Positions 31,862-40,832 are shown, counted from the stretch's first letter. The stretch is 64,000 bases of DNA from Streptomonospora nanhaiensis (GCF_026642255.1 NZ_CP113264.1:5828001-5892000); one strand, 5' to 3'. Program-made: numbers and translations. The notes: generated by a model not told the origin, from the sequence alone.

Positions 31862-32857
31862 CTACGACCCGGAGTGCAAGGACTCGTACAGGGCCCGCTG
31901 CCCCTCGTCGAGGTGCTCCGCGAAGTAGTCCCTGGACCTGGTGCGGAACGCGTCCACGTCGACGTCGTCCACGACCTCCATGGCTCCGTCGGCGGCCCAC
32001 CGGTCGAGGATCTCGGCCTCCGACTCCTCGATGCAGGCGCGGTTCTCCTCCCGGACCGTGCTGACCGCCTCCTGGAGCGCCTCCTGCTGGCGTTCGTCCA
32101 TGAGTTCCCAGCTCTGGCCGGAGACCACGATGAGCTGCGATCCGATCTGGTGGCTCGTGAGGCTGATGTGGCTCTGGACCTCGTCGAAGCTGTCGGCGGA
32201 GATCGTGGGGATCGGGTTCTCCTGGCCGTCGGCGGTCCCCTGCTGGAGGGCGAGGTAGACCTCCTCGAAGGCGACGGTGGTGGGGGTGGCGCCCATCGCC
32301 TCGGCGTTGGCCAGGTAGATCGGGGAGTCGGGGAACCGCATGCGCAGGCCGCTGAGGTCGCCGGGGGTGCGGATGGGCCGGTTCGCGGTGAAGTGCCGGT
32401 CGCCGAAGTACCAGACGTCGAGGATCCTGACGCCGGTCGCGGCCTCGAAGTCCGCCTTCAGCTGCTCGGACTCCTCGGAGTCGAAGTAGCCGAACATCTG
32501 GTCGACGTCGTCGAACGCGTAGGCCGCGTCGAGCACCCCGATCGGCTCGTACGCCGAGCCGAGCGCGGCGGAGCCCTGGACGTCCATGTCGATGTCGCCC
32601 GACATCACCGAGGTGAAGGTCTCGGTGTTGTTGCCGAGCTGGCTGTTGGGGAAGGTCTCGACCGTCACTCCGACGCCGGCGTCCGCGACGCGCTCGGCGA
32701 CCAGGTCGAGACCGCAACGGGTGTGGGGGTGGTCCGCGGTGTAGCTGTTGGCGAAGGAGAGGGTGATCTCGCCGTCGGCGGCCTCGTCGGCGCCGCAGCC
32801 CGCGAGGGCGAGGACGGCGACGGGGACCAGGGCGGTCCAGCGGTGGGGGGTGCGCAT
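31862..32857 (-). CDS. TRAP transporter substrate-binding protein, DctP family
   Basis: A 331-residue lipoprotein: hydrophobic leader ending LALAGCGAD (lipobox LAGC, Cys near residue 21), then the DctP-type fold (ITLSFANSYTADHPHTRCG, EVYLALQQGTADGQENPI). The Arg in GLRMRFPDSPIYL region is where TRAP proteins usually bind the substrate carboxylate. Extracytoplasmic receptor for the DctM/DctQ permease encoded just upstream. Operon with dehydroshikimate dehydratase and quinate/shikimate dehydrogenase suggests quinate, shikimate or 3-dehydroshikimate as ligand; this is inference. Confidence 0.93.
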   Translation of the reverse strand: MRTPHRWTALVPVAVLALAGCGADEAADGEITLSFANSYTADHPHTRCGLDLVAERVADAGVGVTVETFPNSQLGNNTETFTSVMSGDIDMDVQGSAALGSAYEPIGVLDAAYAFDDVDQMFGYFDSEESEQLKADFEAATGVRILDVWYFGDRHFTANRPIRTPGDLSGLRMRFPDSPIYLANAEAMGATPTTVAFEEVYLALQQGTADGQENPIPTISADSFDEVQSHISLTSHQIGSQLIVVSGQSWELMDERQQEALQEAVSTVREENRACIEESEAEILDRWAADGAMEVVDDVDVDAFRTRSRDYFAEHLDEGQRALYESLHSGS

Positions 32858-32980
32858 GCGGTGCTCCCTGGGGGGTCGTGCCGCCGTACGGCGGCGGTGG
32901 TGGTGGCGGCGGTGTGTCGGGGCCGGCCCCGCTCCCCGGGGTGCGGGGCCGCGCAGGGGCGCGCCCCGGGGAGGCGCGGC

Positions 32981-34255
32981 TCAGAGGCCGAGGTACCGGG
33001 GCAGGAAGAGCACGAGGTCCGGCACGAAGGTGAGCAGGGCCAGGATGAGCAGCAGGGGCACGAGGAAGGGCGCCGTGCCGCGGAACACCTCGTGCATGGG
33101 GCTGCGGGTGGCCGAGCCGAGCACGAAGAGGACGCCTCCGATCGGCGGCGTGAGCAGCCCGATCATGAGGTTGACGATGACGATGATCCCGAAGTGGACG
33201 GGGTCGACCCCGAACTGCGCCGCGATGGGCAGCAGGACGGGCACGGTGATCATCAGTGCGGCGATGGGCTCCAGGACCGTGCCGAGGAGGATGAGCACGA
33301 GGTTCACCAGCAGCAGGAACACGATCGGGCTGTCGGTGAGCCCCAGCAGGAACGACGCGATGTCCTGCGGCACGCGTTCGCGGGCCAGGATCCAGCCGAG
33401 CAGGCCGGACGCGGCCAGGACGATCGCGATCGACGCGGTGGTCGTCGCGGTCTCCACGAGGATCCGCCACAGGGTGCGCGGGTCCAGCCGGCGGTAGAGG
33501 AGGCCGAGCGCGAGCACGTAGGCGGCGCCGACCGCCGCGGCCTCGGTGGGGGTGAAGAGCCCGCTCAGGATGCCGCCGAGCAGGATGAGGGGCGCGCCCA
33601 GCGGGCCGAGGACGCGTACGACCGCGGTGCGGACCTCGCCGGCGGTCGCCCGTTCGCCGGCCAGGTGCGGCTGCTTGCGCGCCCACAGGTGGACGGCGAG
33701 GGCGAGTCCGGCGGCCACGAGGAACGCCGGGACCACCGCCGCGGCGAACAGTGCGGCGGTGGAGACCGCGGCGACGGAGGCGTAGACGATCGCGGGGATG
33801 CTGGGCGGCATGATCGGGCTGATCAGGCTGGAGGCGGCGGTGAGCCCCAGGGCGAAGCGCTTGGGGTAGCCGCGGTCGGTCATCGCCGGGACGAGCATCT
33901 TGCCCATGCCCGCGACGTCGGCCAGGGCGGTGCCGCTCACCCACGAGAAGCCGACGCTGACACCGATGTTGACGTAGCCCAGGCTTCCCCGGAGGCGTCC
34001 CAGCAGGACCTGCGCGAAGCCGAAGATGCGGTCCGCGATACCGGTGTGGTTGGCGGCGACGCCCACCAGGATGAACAGGGGGATGGCCAGCAGCGGGAAG
34101 CTGTTGATCTCCTGCGTCGCGGTGCGCAGGCTCAGGCCGGTGGACTGGTCGGTCAGGAGCATGTACGCCAGGGACGGCCCGAGGATGGCGAAGGCGATCG
34201 GTACGCGCAGGGCCAGCAGGACGACGGTTCCCAGGAGGACGAGGCCGGCGCTCAT
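32981..34255 (-). CDS. TRAP transporter large permease, DctM family
   Basis: 424 residues, about 12 membrane helices. DctM landmarks: ALRVPIAFAILGPSLAYML near the start, SFPLLAIPLFILVGVAAN, SGTALADVAGMG, SSLISPIMPPSIPAIVYA and GLLTPPIGGVLFVLGSAT. Forms the Na+-coupled channel with DctQ. The ATG at 34255 overlaps the dctQ stop by 4 bases (ATGA). Confidence 0.94.
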   Translation of the reverse strand: MSAGLVLLGTVVLLALRVPIAFAILGPSLAYMLLTDQSTGLSLRTATQEINSFPLLAIPLFILVGVAANHTGIADRIFGFAQVLLGRLRGSLGYVNIGVSVGFSWVSGTALADVAGMGKMLVPAMTDRGYPKRFALGLTAASSLISPIMPPSIPAIVYASVAAVSTAALFAAAVVPAFLVAAGLALAVHLWARKQPHLAGERATAGEVRTAVVRVLGPLGAPLILLGGILSGLFTPTEAAAVGAAYVLALGLLYRRLDPRTLWRILVETATTTASIAIVLAASGLLGWILARERVPQDIASFLLGLTDSPIVFLLLVNLVLILLGTVLEPIAALMITVPVLLPIAAQFGVDPVHFGIIVIVNLMIGLLTPPIGGVLFVLGSATRSPMHEVFRGTAPFLVPLLLILALLTFVPDLVLFLPRYLGL

Positions 34256-34812
34256 CGGGTGGGCTCCTCGTGGTCGGTCGGTGCGGGGGGAGGGGTGCCG
34301 GGCGCGGGCGGCCCCGGGACGAGGATCGCGTTGGCCAGGGCGCGCAGCACGGCCACGGCGAGCCCGGCCATCGGGATCACGTAGGTCCAGGCCATCGGGA
34401 TGCCCATCACCGGCGTGGTCTGCGGTCCGCCCGCGAACACGAGGTCGGCCGCGGCCGCGACGAGCAGGCCGCACGTCGCCGCGACGACGAGGTTGGCGAA
34501 GATCCACACGGCGCGCATCGCCCGGCCCCGGGCGACGAAGTCGACGAGCTTGAGGGTGATGTGCTCGTCGCGGCCGACGAGGTGTCCGACGAGGGAGAAG
34601 GCGAGCCAGACCAGGCCGAACCGGGCGAGCTCCCCCACCCAGACCCAGCTCTCACCGGGGACGTAGCGCTGGCCGGCCTGGATGAGCATCAGGACGAGGA
34701 GCATGGCCAGGAGCAGCGCGCCGAGGACGAGTTCCGCGGTCTCCAGCCATCGGACGGGTGCCGGGCGCGAGCCCGAGGGCCCGTCTCCGGACGTGCTGGG
34801 GGGATTGGTCAT
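34252..34812 (-). CDS. TRAP transporter small permease, DctQ family
   Basis: A 186-residue, four-helix DctQ-like subunit. Features: LVLGALLLAMLLVLMLIQAG (helix 1), RYVPGESWVWVGELARFGLV and VGRDEHITLKLVDFVARGR, the conserved cytoplasmic loop. The ATG at 34812 is preferred for its GGAG at 8 bases; the frame is open to a GTG 33 bases upstream. First gene of the operon, reading away from the divergent LacI gene. Its Pro-rich tail (GTPPPAP) is unusual but peripheral. Confidence 0.9.
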   Translation of the reverse strand: MTNPPSTSGDGPSGSRPAPVRWLETAELVLGALLLAMLLVLMLIQAGQRYVPGESWVWVGELARFGLVWLAFSLVGHLVGRDEHITLKLVDFVARGRAMRAVWIFANLVVAATCGLLVAAAADLVFAGGPQTTPVMGIPMAWTYVIPMAGLAVAVLRALANAILVPGPPAPGTPPPAPTDHEEPTR

Positions 34813-34918
34813 CCCGGGCTCCACTCGACAAACGGGGGGTTGCATACGCCCTGTTCAGAGACGTGCTCCTGGAGGCCGTACGTCGTGGTTGTGAACTCTA
34901 GGTTTCGGTCGTCGCGCA

Positions 34919-34934
34919 TGGCAAGCGATTGCCA
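34919..34934. promoter_or_regulatory. LacI-type operator
   Basis: TGGCAAGCGATTGCCA, a 16-bp palindrome with central CG, the classic LacI-family operator form. It lies 30 bases before the lacI-type ATG and about 107 bases before dctQ, so it can govern both directions. Confidence 0.75.
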
Positions 34935-34963
34935 AAAGTTGCCGTCCGGCGTAGAAAGTCCCC

Positions 34964-35965
34964 ATGAGCCCGGTCAGGAGAAGCACGGTCTACGACGTGG
35001 CACGGGAGGCGGGCGTGGCCGCGTCCACGGTGTCCCGCGCCTTCAGCGACCCGCGGCGGGTCAACGCGGTCACCCGCGAACACGTCCTCAACGTCGCCGA
35101 GCGCCTGGGCTACCGGCCCAACCCGCTGGCGAGCGCCCTCCAGTCCGGCCGCACGGCCACGATCGCGCTCCTGGTCCCCGACATCGCCAACCCGCACTTC
35201 TTCGGCACGATACGGGGCGCCGAGGCCCGGGCCAGCGCCTCGGGGATCACCTTCATCCTGGGCTACACCCAGGAGTCCGCGGACAACGAGCGCGAGCAGA
35301 TCCTGCGGCTGGACCGCTCGGTGGACGGCTTCGTCCTCGCCTCCAGCCGGATGAGCGACGCGACCACCGTCGAACTGGCCCGGGAGCACAACATGGCCCT
35401 GGTCAACCGCCAGGTCGAGGGGCTGCCCAGCGCGATCGTCGACAACGGCGGCGGCAGCCGGCAGATCATCGACCACCTGGCCTCCCTCGGGCACCGGTCG
35501 GTGGTGTACCTCAGCGGGCCCGAGCAGTCGTGGCAGGCGAAGGAGCGGTGGAGGGGGCTGAGCGCGGCGGCGGGGCGGTGCGGCATGGCGGCGACACGCC
35601 TGGGCCCCTTCTCGCCCCGCGTGGCGGGCGGCGCCGCGGCGGCGGACGCCGCGCTGGTGTCGGGGGCGACGGCGTTCGTCGCCCACAACGACCTGCTGGC
35701 GATCGGCATGCTGCGCCGCCTGGCGGAGCGCGGGATCCGCGTGCCTCGGGACCGCAGCGTCGTGGGGTACGACGACATCTTCGGCGCGGACTTCTGCGTG
35801 CCGGCGCTGACCACGCTCGCGGGCCCCCACGAGGAGGCCGGGCGCGCGGGTGTGGAGCTGCTGCTGAACCGGGTCTCGCGGGCCGCCGCCGGGGAGGCCC
35901 CGCGGCAGGTGGTCCTCCCGGCGCACCTGGTGGTCCGCGACTCGACCGGCCCGGCGCCGGACTGA
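34964..35965 (+). CDS. LacI family transcriptional regulator
   Basis: 333 residues: N-terminal HTH (STVYDVAREAGVAASTVSRA, residues 7-26), hinge helix (PLASALQSGRT) and periplasmic-binding-like effector domain (TIALLVPDIANPHFFGTIRG; GYDDIFGADFCVPALTTL). Divergent from the TRAP-quinate/shikimate operon with a palindromic operator between them, so it most probably represses that operon and itself until a pathway compound binds. ATG 34964. It is followed by 333 bases without a gene (35966-36298). Confidence 0.93.
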   Translation: MSPVRRSTVYDVAREAGVAASTVSRAFSDPRRVNAVTREHVLNVAERLGYRPNPLASALQSGRTATIALLVPDIANPHFFGTIRGAEARASASGITFILGYTQESADNEREQILRLDRSVDGFVLASSRMSDATTVELAREHNMALVNRQVEGLPSAIVDNGGGSRQIIDHLASLGHRSVVYLSGPEQSWQAKERWRGLSAAAGRCGMAATRLGPFSPRVAGGAAAADAALVSGATAFVAHNDLLAIGMLRRLAERGIRVPRDRSVVGYDDIFGADFCVPALTTLAGPHEEAGRAGVELLLNRVSRAAAGEAPRQVVLPAHLVVRDSTGPAPD

Positions 35966-36186
35966 CCGCGCGCCGTCCCGGAGGGCCGGCGCCGCCCGCG
36001 CGGCGGGGCCCGTGCCCGCGCGCGCACCGTCCCTCTCCGGGAAGGCGGGAGGGCGCCGGGCCCGGCGCGCCCTCGCACCGGTCCCGACGCCCTCCGTCAC
36101 GCCCGGGGGTCCGCCGTCACGCCCGCGGACCGGCCGGAGGCACGGCGGGTGCGAGGGTGGCGTCGGCGTGGGCGGTGTGGGCCGCG

Positions 36187-36246
36187 GAGGGCCTCCTGAC
36201 CTTCCGGTGTTGATCTCGACGATCCACGCCTATGTCGGAGGCCCTC
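36187..36246. mobile_element. 60-bp nested inverted-repeat element, copy 2, with possible IS remnant to about 36300
   Basis: GAGGGCCTCC (36187-36196) is inverted as GGAGGCCCTC (36237-36246), enclosing GATC-TCGAC-GATC. Outer arms and total length match 12828-12887. The bases after it (36247-36300) can be read as SLPDRIRPLWSVQ, similar in flavour to transposase N-termini, but the frame merges into the stop of the binding-protein gene, so any element is truncated there. The remaining 35966-36186 holds no gene I can support. Confidence 0.45.
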
Positions 36247-36298
36247 ACCTGCCGTCACATCGCTGCCGGACCGTATCCGACCTCTGTGGTCGGTACAG

Positions 36299-37207
36299 CT
36301 AGGCGAGCCCCTCCTCCTCCAGCCACTCCTGGGCGACGTCGGCGGCGTTCTCGTTCTGGACGACGACGCGCTCGTTGAGCGAGGTCAGGGCCTCCGTGGT
36401 GAGTGCCGCCGAGACCGCGTTCAGGGCGCCTCTGGCGGTCTCGTCGACCTGCTCGCCGTTGATCAGCGGGGTGATGTTCTGGGCGCCGAACAGGTTCTCG
36501 GGGTCCTCCAGGACCACGAGGTCCTCCACCGCGATCTGCGGGTCGGTGGTGAACAGGTTCGCGGCCTGGATGTCGCCGTCCAGGAGGGCCTGGGTCAGCA
36601 GGGCCACCTCCAGGGAGCGGAACTCGCCGAACTCGATGCCGTAGACGTCGGCCAGGCCCACCACGCCCTGCTGGCGGGTCTCGAACTCCGGCGGCCCCCC
36701 GAGGGTCAGCTCGCCGGCGACGCCGGCCAGGTCGGCGAGGGTGCTCAGGTCGTGCTCCTCGGCGGTCTCGGCGGTGACCGTCACCGAGTCCTTGTTCTCC
36801 GCGCTGGAGGAGTCCAGGATCTCCAGGCCCTCGGGGAGCGCCTCGGTGATGAGCGCGTTGGTCTCCTCGCTGTTCCCGCTGGGCGCCTCGTCGTCGAGGT
36901 AGGCCAGGGTGGCGCCGTTGTACTCCGGGAACACCGACAGGTTCCCGGACTCGATCTGGGAGTAGTACACCTCGCGGCTGCCGATGTTGAGCTGGTAGGT
37001 GACGTCCACCCCCTCGGCCTCCATGGCCCGGCCGTAGATCTCGGCGAGCAGGGTGCTCTCGGGGAAGTCGGCGGAGCCGATGACGACGGAGCCGGATTCG
37101 GCGCCGCCTCCTCCCTCCCCGTCCTCCGCGTAGGGGTCGCTGCCGCCGCAGGCGGTCATGAGCACCGCTGCGAGTGGGAGCCCGACGAGGGCGAGCCTCT
37201 TGTCCAT
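36299..37207 (-). CDS. Compatible-solute ABC transporter substrate-binding lipoprotein (OpuBC/OpuCC-like)
   Basis: 302 residues. Leader plus lipobox MTACGG (Cys near residue 20), acidic Gly-rich linker, then the osmoprotectant-binding fold: VIGSADFPESTLLAEIYGRA, VYYSQIESGNLSVFPEYNG and LFTTDPQIAVEDLVVLEDP, all as in OpuC/ProX-type proteins binding glycine betaine, choline or carnitine. Start is ATG 37207. First-named component of a four-gene set with two permeases and an ATPase on the same strand; here it is the last gene transcribed. Its stop codon abuts the possible insertion remnant, so the 3' end may be modified. Confidence 0.93.
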   Translation of the reverse strand: MDKRLALVGLPLAAVLMTACGGSDPYAEDGEGGGGAESGSVVIGSADFPESTLLAEIYGRAMEAEGVDVTYQLNIGSREVYYSQIESGNLSVFPEYNGATLAYLDDEAPSGNSEETNALITEALPEGLEILDSSSAENKDSVTVTAETAEEHDLSTLADLAGVAGELTLGGPPEFETRQQGVVGLADVYGIEFGEFRSLEVALLTQALLDGDIQAANLFTTDPQIAVEDLVVLEDPENLFGAQNITPLINGEQVDETARGALNAVSAALTTEALTSLNERVVVQNENAADVAQEWLEEEGLA

Positions 37208-37261
37208 GTCCGAACCTTCTCTTCTCTCAGTACTGCGTCAGCATGCGGCGCCCGAGACCGC

Positions 37262-37942
37262 CTAGCGCGCCGACGCGGCCTCGGCGCGCAGCCCGGGTGC
37301 GACGAGCAGCAGCCGCAACCCGGCGAACAGGAGTGTGGTGAGCACCGCGAGCAGCACCACCAGCACGGAACCCCCCAGCATCATCGTCAGGTCCTGGCGG
37401 GCCTGGCCGTCGACGATGTAGCGTCCGAGCCCGCCCACGCCCACGTACGCGGCGATGGTCGCGGTGGCGACCACCTGGACCGCCGCGGTGCGCATCCCGA
37501 TGAGGATGAGCGGGGCGGCCACGGGCAGTTCGAGCTTGAACAGCACCTCGCGGCCGCGCATCCCCATGCCGAACGCCGCGTCGCGCAGGCGGGGCTCCAC
37601 CCCGCGCACGCCCTCGTGGGTGTTGACCAGGATCGGCGGGACGGCCAGCGCCACCAGCGCGCAGACCACGGGGACGAGCCCGATCCCGGCCGCCAGGACG
37701 ATGAGGAACAGGACGCCGATGGTCGGCAGGGCGCGGGCGAAGTTGGCGAGGCTCGCGGTGAGGAACCCGCCCACGCCGGTGTGCCCGGTGAGCAGTCCCA
37801 GGGGGACGGCGATGACGGCGGAGATCAGCAGGCCGAGCAGGCAGAAGTAGACGTGCTCGGCCATGCGCGCGGGGATGCCCGCGCTCCCGGTCCACTGCGC
37901 CGGATCGGCGAACCACGCGACCAGCTCGTTCAGGATGTCCAT
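37262..37942 (-). CDS. Compatible-solute ABC transporter permease (1)
   Basis: 226 residues with about six helices and the permease EAA-like loop (GVRGVEPRLRDAAFGMGMRG, then LPVAAPLILIGMRTAAVQVV). OpuCB/OpuCD-type inner-membrane channel subunit. The ATG at 37942 overlaps the end of the second permease by 13 bases, so translation is coupled. Confidence 0.93.
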   Translation of the reverse strand: MDILNELVAWFADPAQWTGSAGIPARMAEHVYFCLLGLLISAVIAVPLGLLTGHTGVGGFLTASLANFARALPTIGVLFLIVLAAGIGLVPVVCALVALAVPPILVNTHEGVRGVEPRLRDAAFGMGMRGREVLFKLELPVAAPLILIGMRTAAVQVVATATIAAYVGVGGLGRYIVDGQARQDLTMMLGGSVLVVLLAVLTTLLFAGLRLLLVAPGLRAEAASAR

Positions 37943-38739
37943 GGCTGCCTCTCCCCCGGCGTGGTGCGTTCCCCGGCCGGGGTTCCCGACCCGGCACGCG
38001 CGGCGGCCCCGGCGGACGCGCGGGCGACCGCCCTGCGTCCCCGGCCGCTCCTCCTGTCGTCCCGGCGGGCCCAGGGAGTGAGCCCGCGCTGGGCGAGCAC
38101 GAGCAGGGCGTCGGTGACGAAGGCCAGCAGGACGGTGAGCAGGACGCCGACCACGATGGGCGCGTCGAACTGGCGGCGGAACCCCTCGCTGAGGATCAGC
38201 TGGCCCAGCCCTCCCAGACCCACCAGGGAGGCGACGCTGACCATGCTGATGGTGGCGACCGAGGCCACCCGGAGGCCGGCGATGACCACCGGCACCGCCA
38301 CCGGCATCTCCACGAACACCAGGCGACGCAGCGGACTGAAGCCCATCGCCACGGCGGCCTGGCGCACGTGCTCCGGCACCTGGCGGAGCCCGTCCACCAC
38401 GTTGGGCAGCAGGATCACCAGCGTGTACAGGGCGAGCGGCACGACGGCCGTCCAGTCGCTGAACCCGGTGTAGGGCAGCATCAGGAAGAACAGGGCGATG
38501 GACGGCACCGCGTAGAGCACGTTGACGCCGGTCAGCACCGGCGGGTACAGCGCCTTCCAGCGCACGCACGCCAGGCCCAGCGGCACGGCCACCGCGAGTC
38601 CGATGAGGATGGACAGGTAGGCCAGCCGCATGTGCTCGGTCAGGCGGGGCAGGATCCCCCGGTCCGGCTCACCCGGGTAGCTCCAGTTCGCCACGCCCCA
38701 GTCGAGGACGCCGACCGCCCACTCCCAGGCCCCGCCCAT
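37930..38739 (-). CDS. Compatible-solute ABC transporter permease (2)
   Basis: 269 residues. Similar helix pattern and EAA-like loop (GLRQVPEHVRQAAVAMGFSP, then VFVEMPVAVPVVIAGLRVAS). A long Arg/Ala-rich cytoplasmic tail (about 45 residues) follows the last helix and is not usual for the family. The ATG overlaps the ATPase stop (TGATG). Forms the channel with the other permease. Confidence 0.92.
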   Translation of the reverse strand: MGGAWEWAVGVLDWGVANWSYPGEPDRGILPRLTEHMRLAYLSILIGLAVAVPLGLACVRWKALYPPVLTGVNVLYAVPSIALFFLMLPYTGFSDWTAVVPLALYTLVILLPNVVDGLRQVPEHVRQAAVAMGFSPLRRLVFVEMPVAVPVVIAGLRVASVATISMVSVASLVGLGGLGQLILSEGFRRQFDAPIVVGVLLTVLLAFVTDALLVLAQRGLTPWARRDDRRSGRGRRAVARASAGAAARAGSGTPAGERTTPGERQPWTS

Positions 38740-39854
38740 CACTCGGCCACCGACCACAGTGCGGTGCCCAGGTCGTCCTGGGTGACCACGCCGGCCACGC
38801 GCCCCTCGGAGTCCACGCCGACGGCGCGGCCGGCCGGGGAGAGCACGGCGGCGTCGAGGGCGGCGCGCAGGGAGTCCGCGCCGACGTCGAACGTGTGGCC
38901 GTAGGGTGCGAGGTCGAGCGAGCCGAGGGCGGCCCCGGCGGGGGCGCGGTCGAGCCGGTCCGCCGCGGCCCACCCCAGCGGCATGCGGTCGCCGTCGACG
39001 ACCAGCACCCAGGGCTCGCCCTTGCCGCGTGCGACGGCGGCCGCCTCGGTCACCGGGGTGCCGTCGCCGAACACGACGTCCTCGCGCAGCGACAGGTCGC
39101 GTGCGGGGAAGAACGACAGCCGCCGCACGCCCCGGTCGTAGCCGACGAAGGACTCCACGAACGCGTCGCGGGGGGCGGCCAGCAGGTTCTCGGGGGTGTC
39201 GTACTGGGCGAGCCGGCCGCCGGGCCGGAAGACGGCGATGCGGTCGCCCAGGCGGACCGCCTCGTCGATGTCGTGGGTGACGAACACGATCGTCTTGTGC
39301 AGGTCGGCCTGGAGCCGCAGCAGCTCGTCCTGGAGGCTGGCGCGCACGACGGGGTCGACGGCGCTGAAGGGCTCGTCCATCAGGAGGATGGGCGGGTCCG
39401 CGGCCAGCGCGCGGGCCACGCCGACGCGCTGCTGCTGGCCCCCCGAGAGCTGGTGCGGGTAGCGCCCGGCCTGGGAGGGTTCGAGTCCGACCAGCTCCAT
39501 GAGCTCGTCGGCCCGGGCCCGGGCCCGGGACCTGTTCCAGCCGAGCAGCAGCGGCACGGTCGCGATGTTGTCGCGGACGGTGCGGTGCGGGAAGAGCCCG
39601 GCCTGCTGGATGACGTAGCCGATGGATCTGCGCAGTTCGGCGGGGTCGCGGCCGCGGATGTCGTCGCCGTCGATGAGGACGGCGCCCCCGGTGGGCTCGA
39701 CCATCCGGTTGATCATCCGCAGCGACGTGGTCTTGCCGCTTCCGGAGGGACCGACGAAGACCGTGGTCTGTCCGGTCTCCACGGTGAGGTCCAGGTCGTC
39801 GACGGCGACCGTGCCGTCGGGGTAGAGCTTGGCAGCGCCCTCGAATGTGATCAT
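38739..39854 (-). CDS. Compatible-solute ABC transporter ATPase with CBS domains (OpuCA/ProV-like)
   Basis: 371 residues. Walker A GPSGSGKTTS (about residue 38), Q-loop VIQQAGLFPH, signature QLSGGQQQRVGVA, Walker B ILLMDEPFSAVD and H-loop FVTHDIDEA. The C-terminal 120 residues look like a CBS pair, the ionic-strength sensor in OpuA-type systems. ATG 39854 is chosen because MITFEGAAKLYPDG is the normal start; the frame is open 30 codons upstream. First gene of the operon, so osmotic uptake of betaine-like solutes is expected. Confidence 0.94.
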   Translation of the reverse strand: MITFEGAAKLYPDGTVAVDDLDLTVETGQTTVFVGPSGSGKTTSLRMINRMVEPTGGAVLIDGDDIRGRDPAELRRSIGYVIQQAGLFPHRTVRDNIATVPLLLGWNRSRARARADELMELVGLEPSQAGRYPHQLSGGQQQRVGVARALAADPPILLMDEPFSAVDPVVRASLQDELLRLQADLHKTIVFVTHDIDEAVRLGDRIAVFRPGGRLAQYDTPENLLAAPRDAFVESFVGYDRGVRRLSFFPARDLSLREDVVFGDGTPVTEAAAVARGKGEPWVLVVDGDRMPLGWAAADRLDRAPAGAALGSLDLAPYGHTFDVGADSLRAALDAAVLSPAGRAVGVDSEGRVAGVVTQDDLGTALWSVAE

Positions 39855-40079
39855 CGGCCGGGCTGTCTCCGTTCGGGGACCGGGGTGGTGGTGAGACGGC
39901 GGTGAGCAGGCCGTCCGCACGTTACCCGTGTGCAGGTGGATCAAACGGTATGGTCTCGGCCGTGACCCGACCGGGACCTCGTGTCCGCGGCGGGTGGCGT
40001 CGGCGGCGGGGCAGGGCGTCGCCGTCCCGGACGCGGCCGGGCCCGGGGGCGCCGGCGGGGCCTTCCGGGTCCGGACACG

Positions 40080-40100
40080 CGAACGGGCCGGGCCCGTTCG
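40080..40100 (-). terminator. Terminator of the HAD hydrolase gene
   Basis: CGAACGGG (40080-40087), loop CCGGG, CCCGTTCG (40093-40100), followed by a second GC-rich hairpin (40102-40120). The rest of 39855-40139 has no gene. Confidence 0.55.
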
Positions 40101-40139
40101 TGGGCCCGGCCCGTGGGCCGGTTCCGCGGTGGTGGCGGC

Positions 40140-40832
40140 TCAGTCCTGAGCGGCGATCCACGCGGCGAGCTGGTACAGGTCGTCCAGGACGGCGTCGGCC
40201 CGGGCCGCGTCGTCCATGGCCGAGTGGCGGTAGCCGTAGATGCCGCGGCGGAGCAGGACCGCGCGCATTCCGGCCTTGAGCGCGGGGACGACGTCGTTGT
40301 CGACGCGGTCCCCGACGTAGAGGATCTCGCCGGGCGTGATCCCGGGGCGGCTCCGGCCGGCGAGCTCCACGACCCGGTCGAAGAACTCGGGGGCGGGCTT
40401 GGCGACGCCCCAGTCGTCGGAGATGCCGATGCCGTCCACGCCCAGGTCCATGGCGGCCAGGGCGGGACCGGCCTCGGGCGGCTGGTTGCCCGCGACGACC
40501 AGGGAGAGCCCGGCGTCGCGCATGGTCGCGAAGGCCGGGCGCACGTCGGGGTAGAGGTCGCGCACGCCGAAGTGCTCGCGCTCGCCGCCGGGGTCCTCCG
40601 CCCGCCACCGGGCGCTCTCCCGCGCCAGGTCGAACCCGGGCACGAGGAGCCGGAAGCCCTCGGTGAGGGTCCCGCCCGAGGCGATGACACCGCCGATGGT
40701 GCCGAAGAACGCCATGTGCGGGATGCCGAAGCGGTCGGCCCAGCGCGCGAAGATGCGCGTCTCGTCGACGAGCGTCTCTCCGACGTCGAACACCACGGTA
40801 CGAATTGTCACGGTCAGGGAGTCTACAAGCAC
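40140..40832 (-). CDS. HAD family hydrolase
   Basis: 230 residues. Motif I is FDVGETL (nucleophile Asp present; the second Asp of DxD is replaced by Gly), motif III lysine lies in VAKPAPEFF and motif IV in YVGDRVDNDV. Motif II is VVAGNQP. The usual general acid is therefore missing, which may lower or change phosphatase activity. Start is uncertain: GTG 40832 or GTG 40811. Stand-alone gene between the transporter and NrtR genes. Substrate unknown. Confidence 0.85.
   Translation of the reverse strand: MLVDSLTVTIRTVVFDVGETLVDETRIFARWADRFGIPHMAFFGTIGGVIASGGTLTEGFRLLVPGFDLARESARWRAEDPGGEREHFGVRDLYPDVRPAFATMRDAGLSLVVAGNQPPEAGPALAAMDLGVDGIGISDDWGVAKPAPEFFDRVVELAGRSRPGITPGEILYVGDRVDNDVVPALKAGMRAVLLRRGIYGYRHSAMDDAARADAVLDDLYQLAAWIAAQD

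Noticed and set aside
30056..34384. A 1442-codon open frame on the plus strand
   Set aside because: It is the complement of the quinate/TRAP operon; Gly/Arg/Val-rich low-complexity sequence and no motifs. Long antisense frames are a normal effect of very high GC.
38906..39905. Plus-strand open frames across the ABC ATPase gene
   Set aside because: They are complements of a gene with full Walker A, signature and Walker B motifs.
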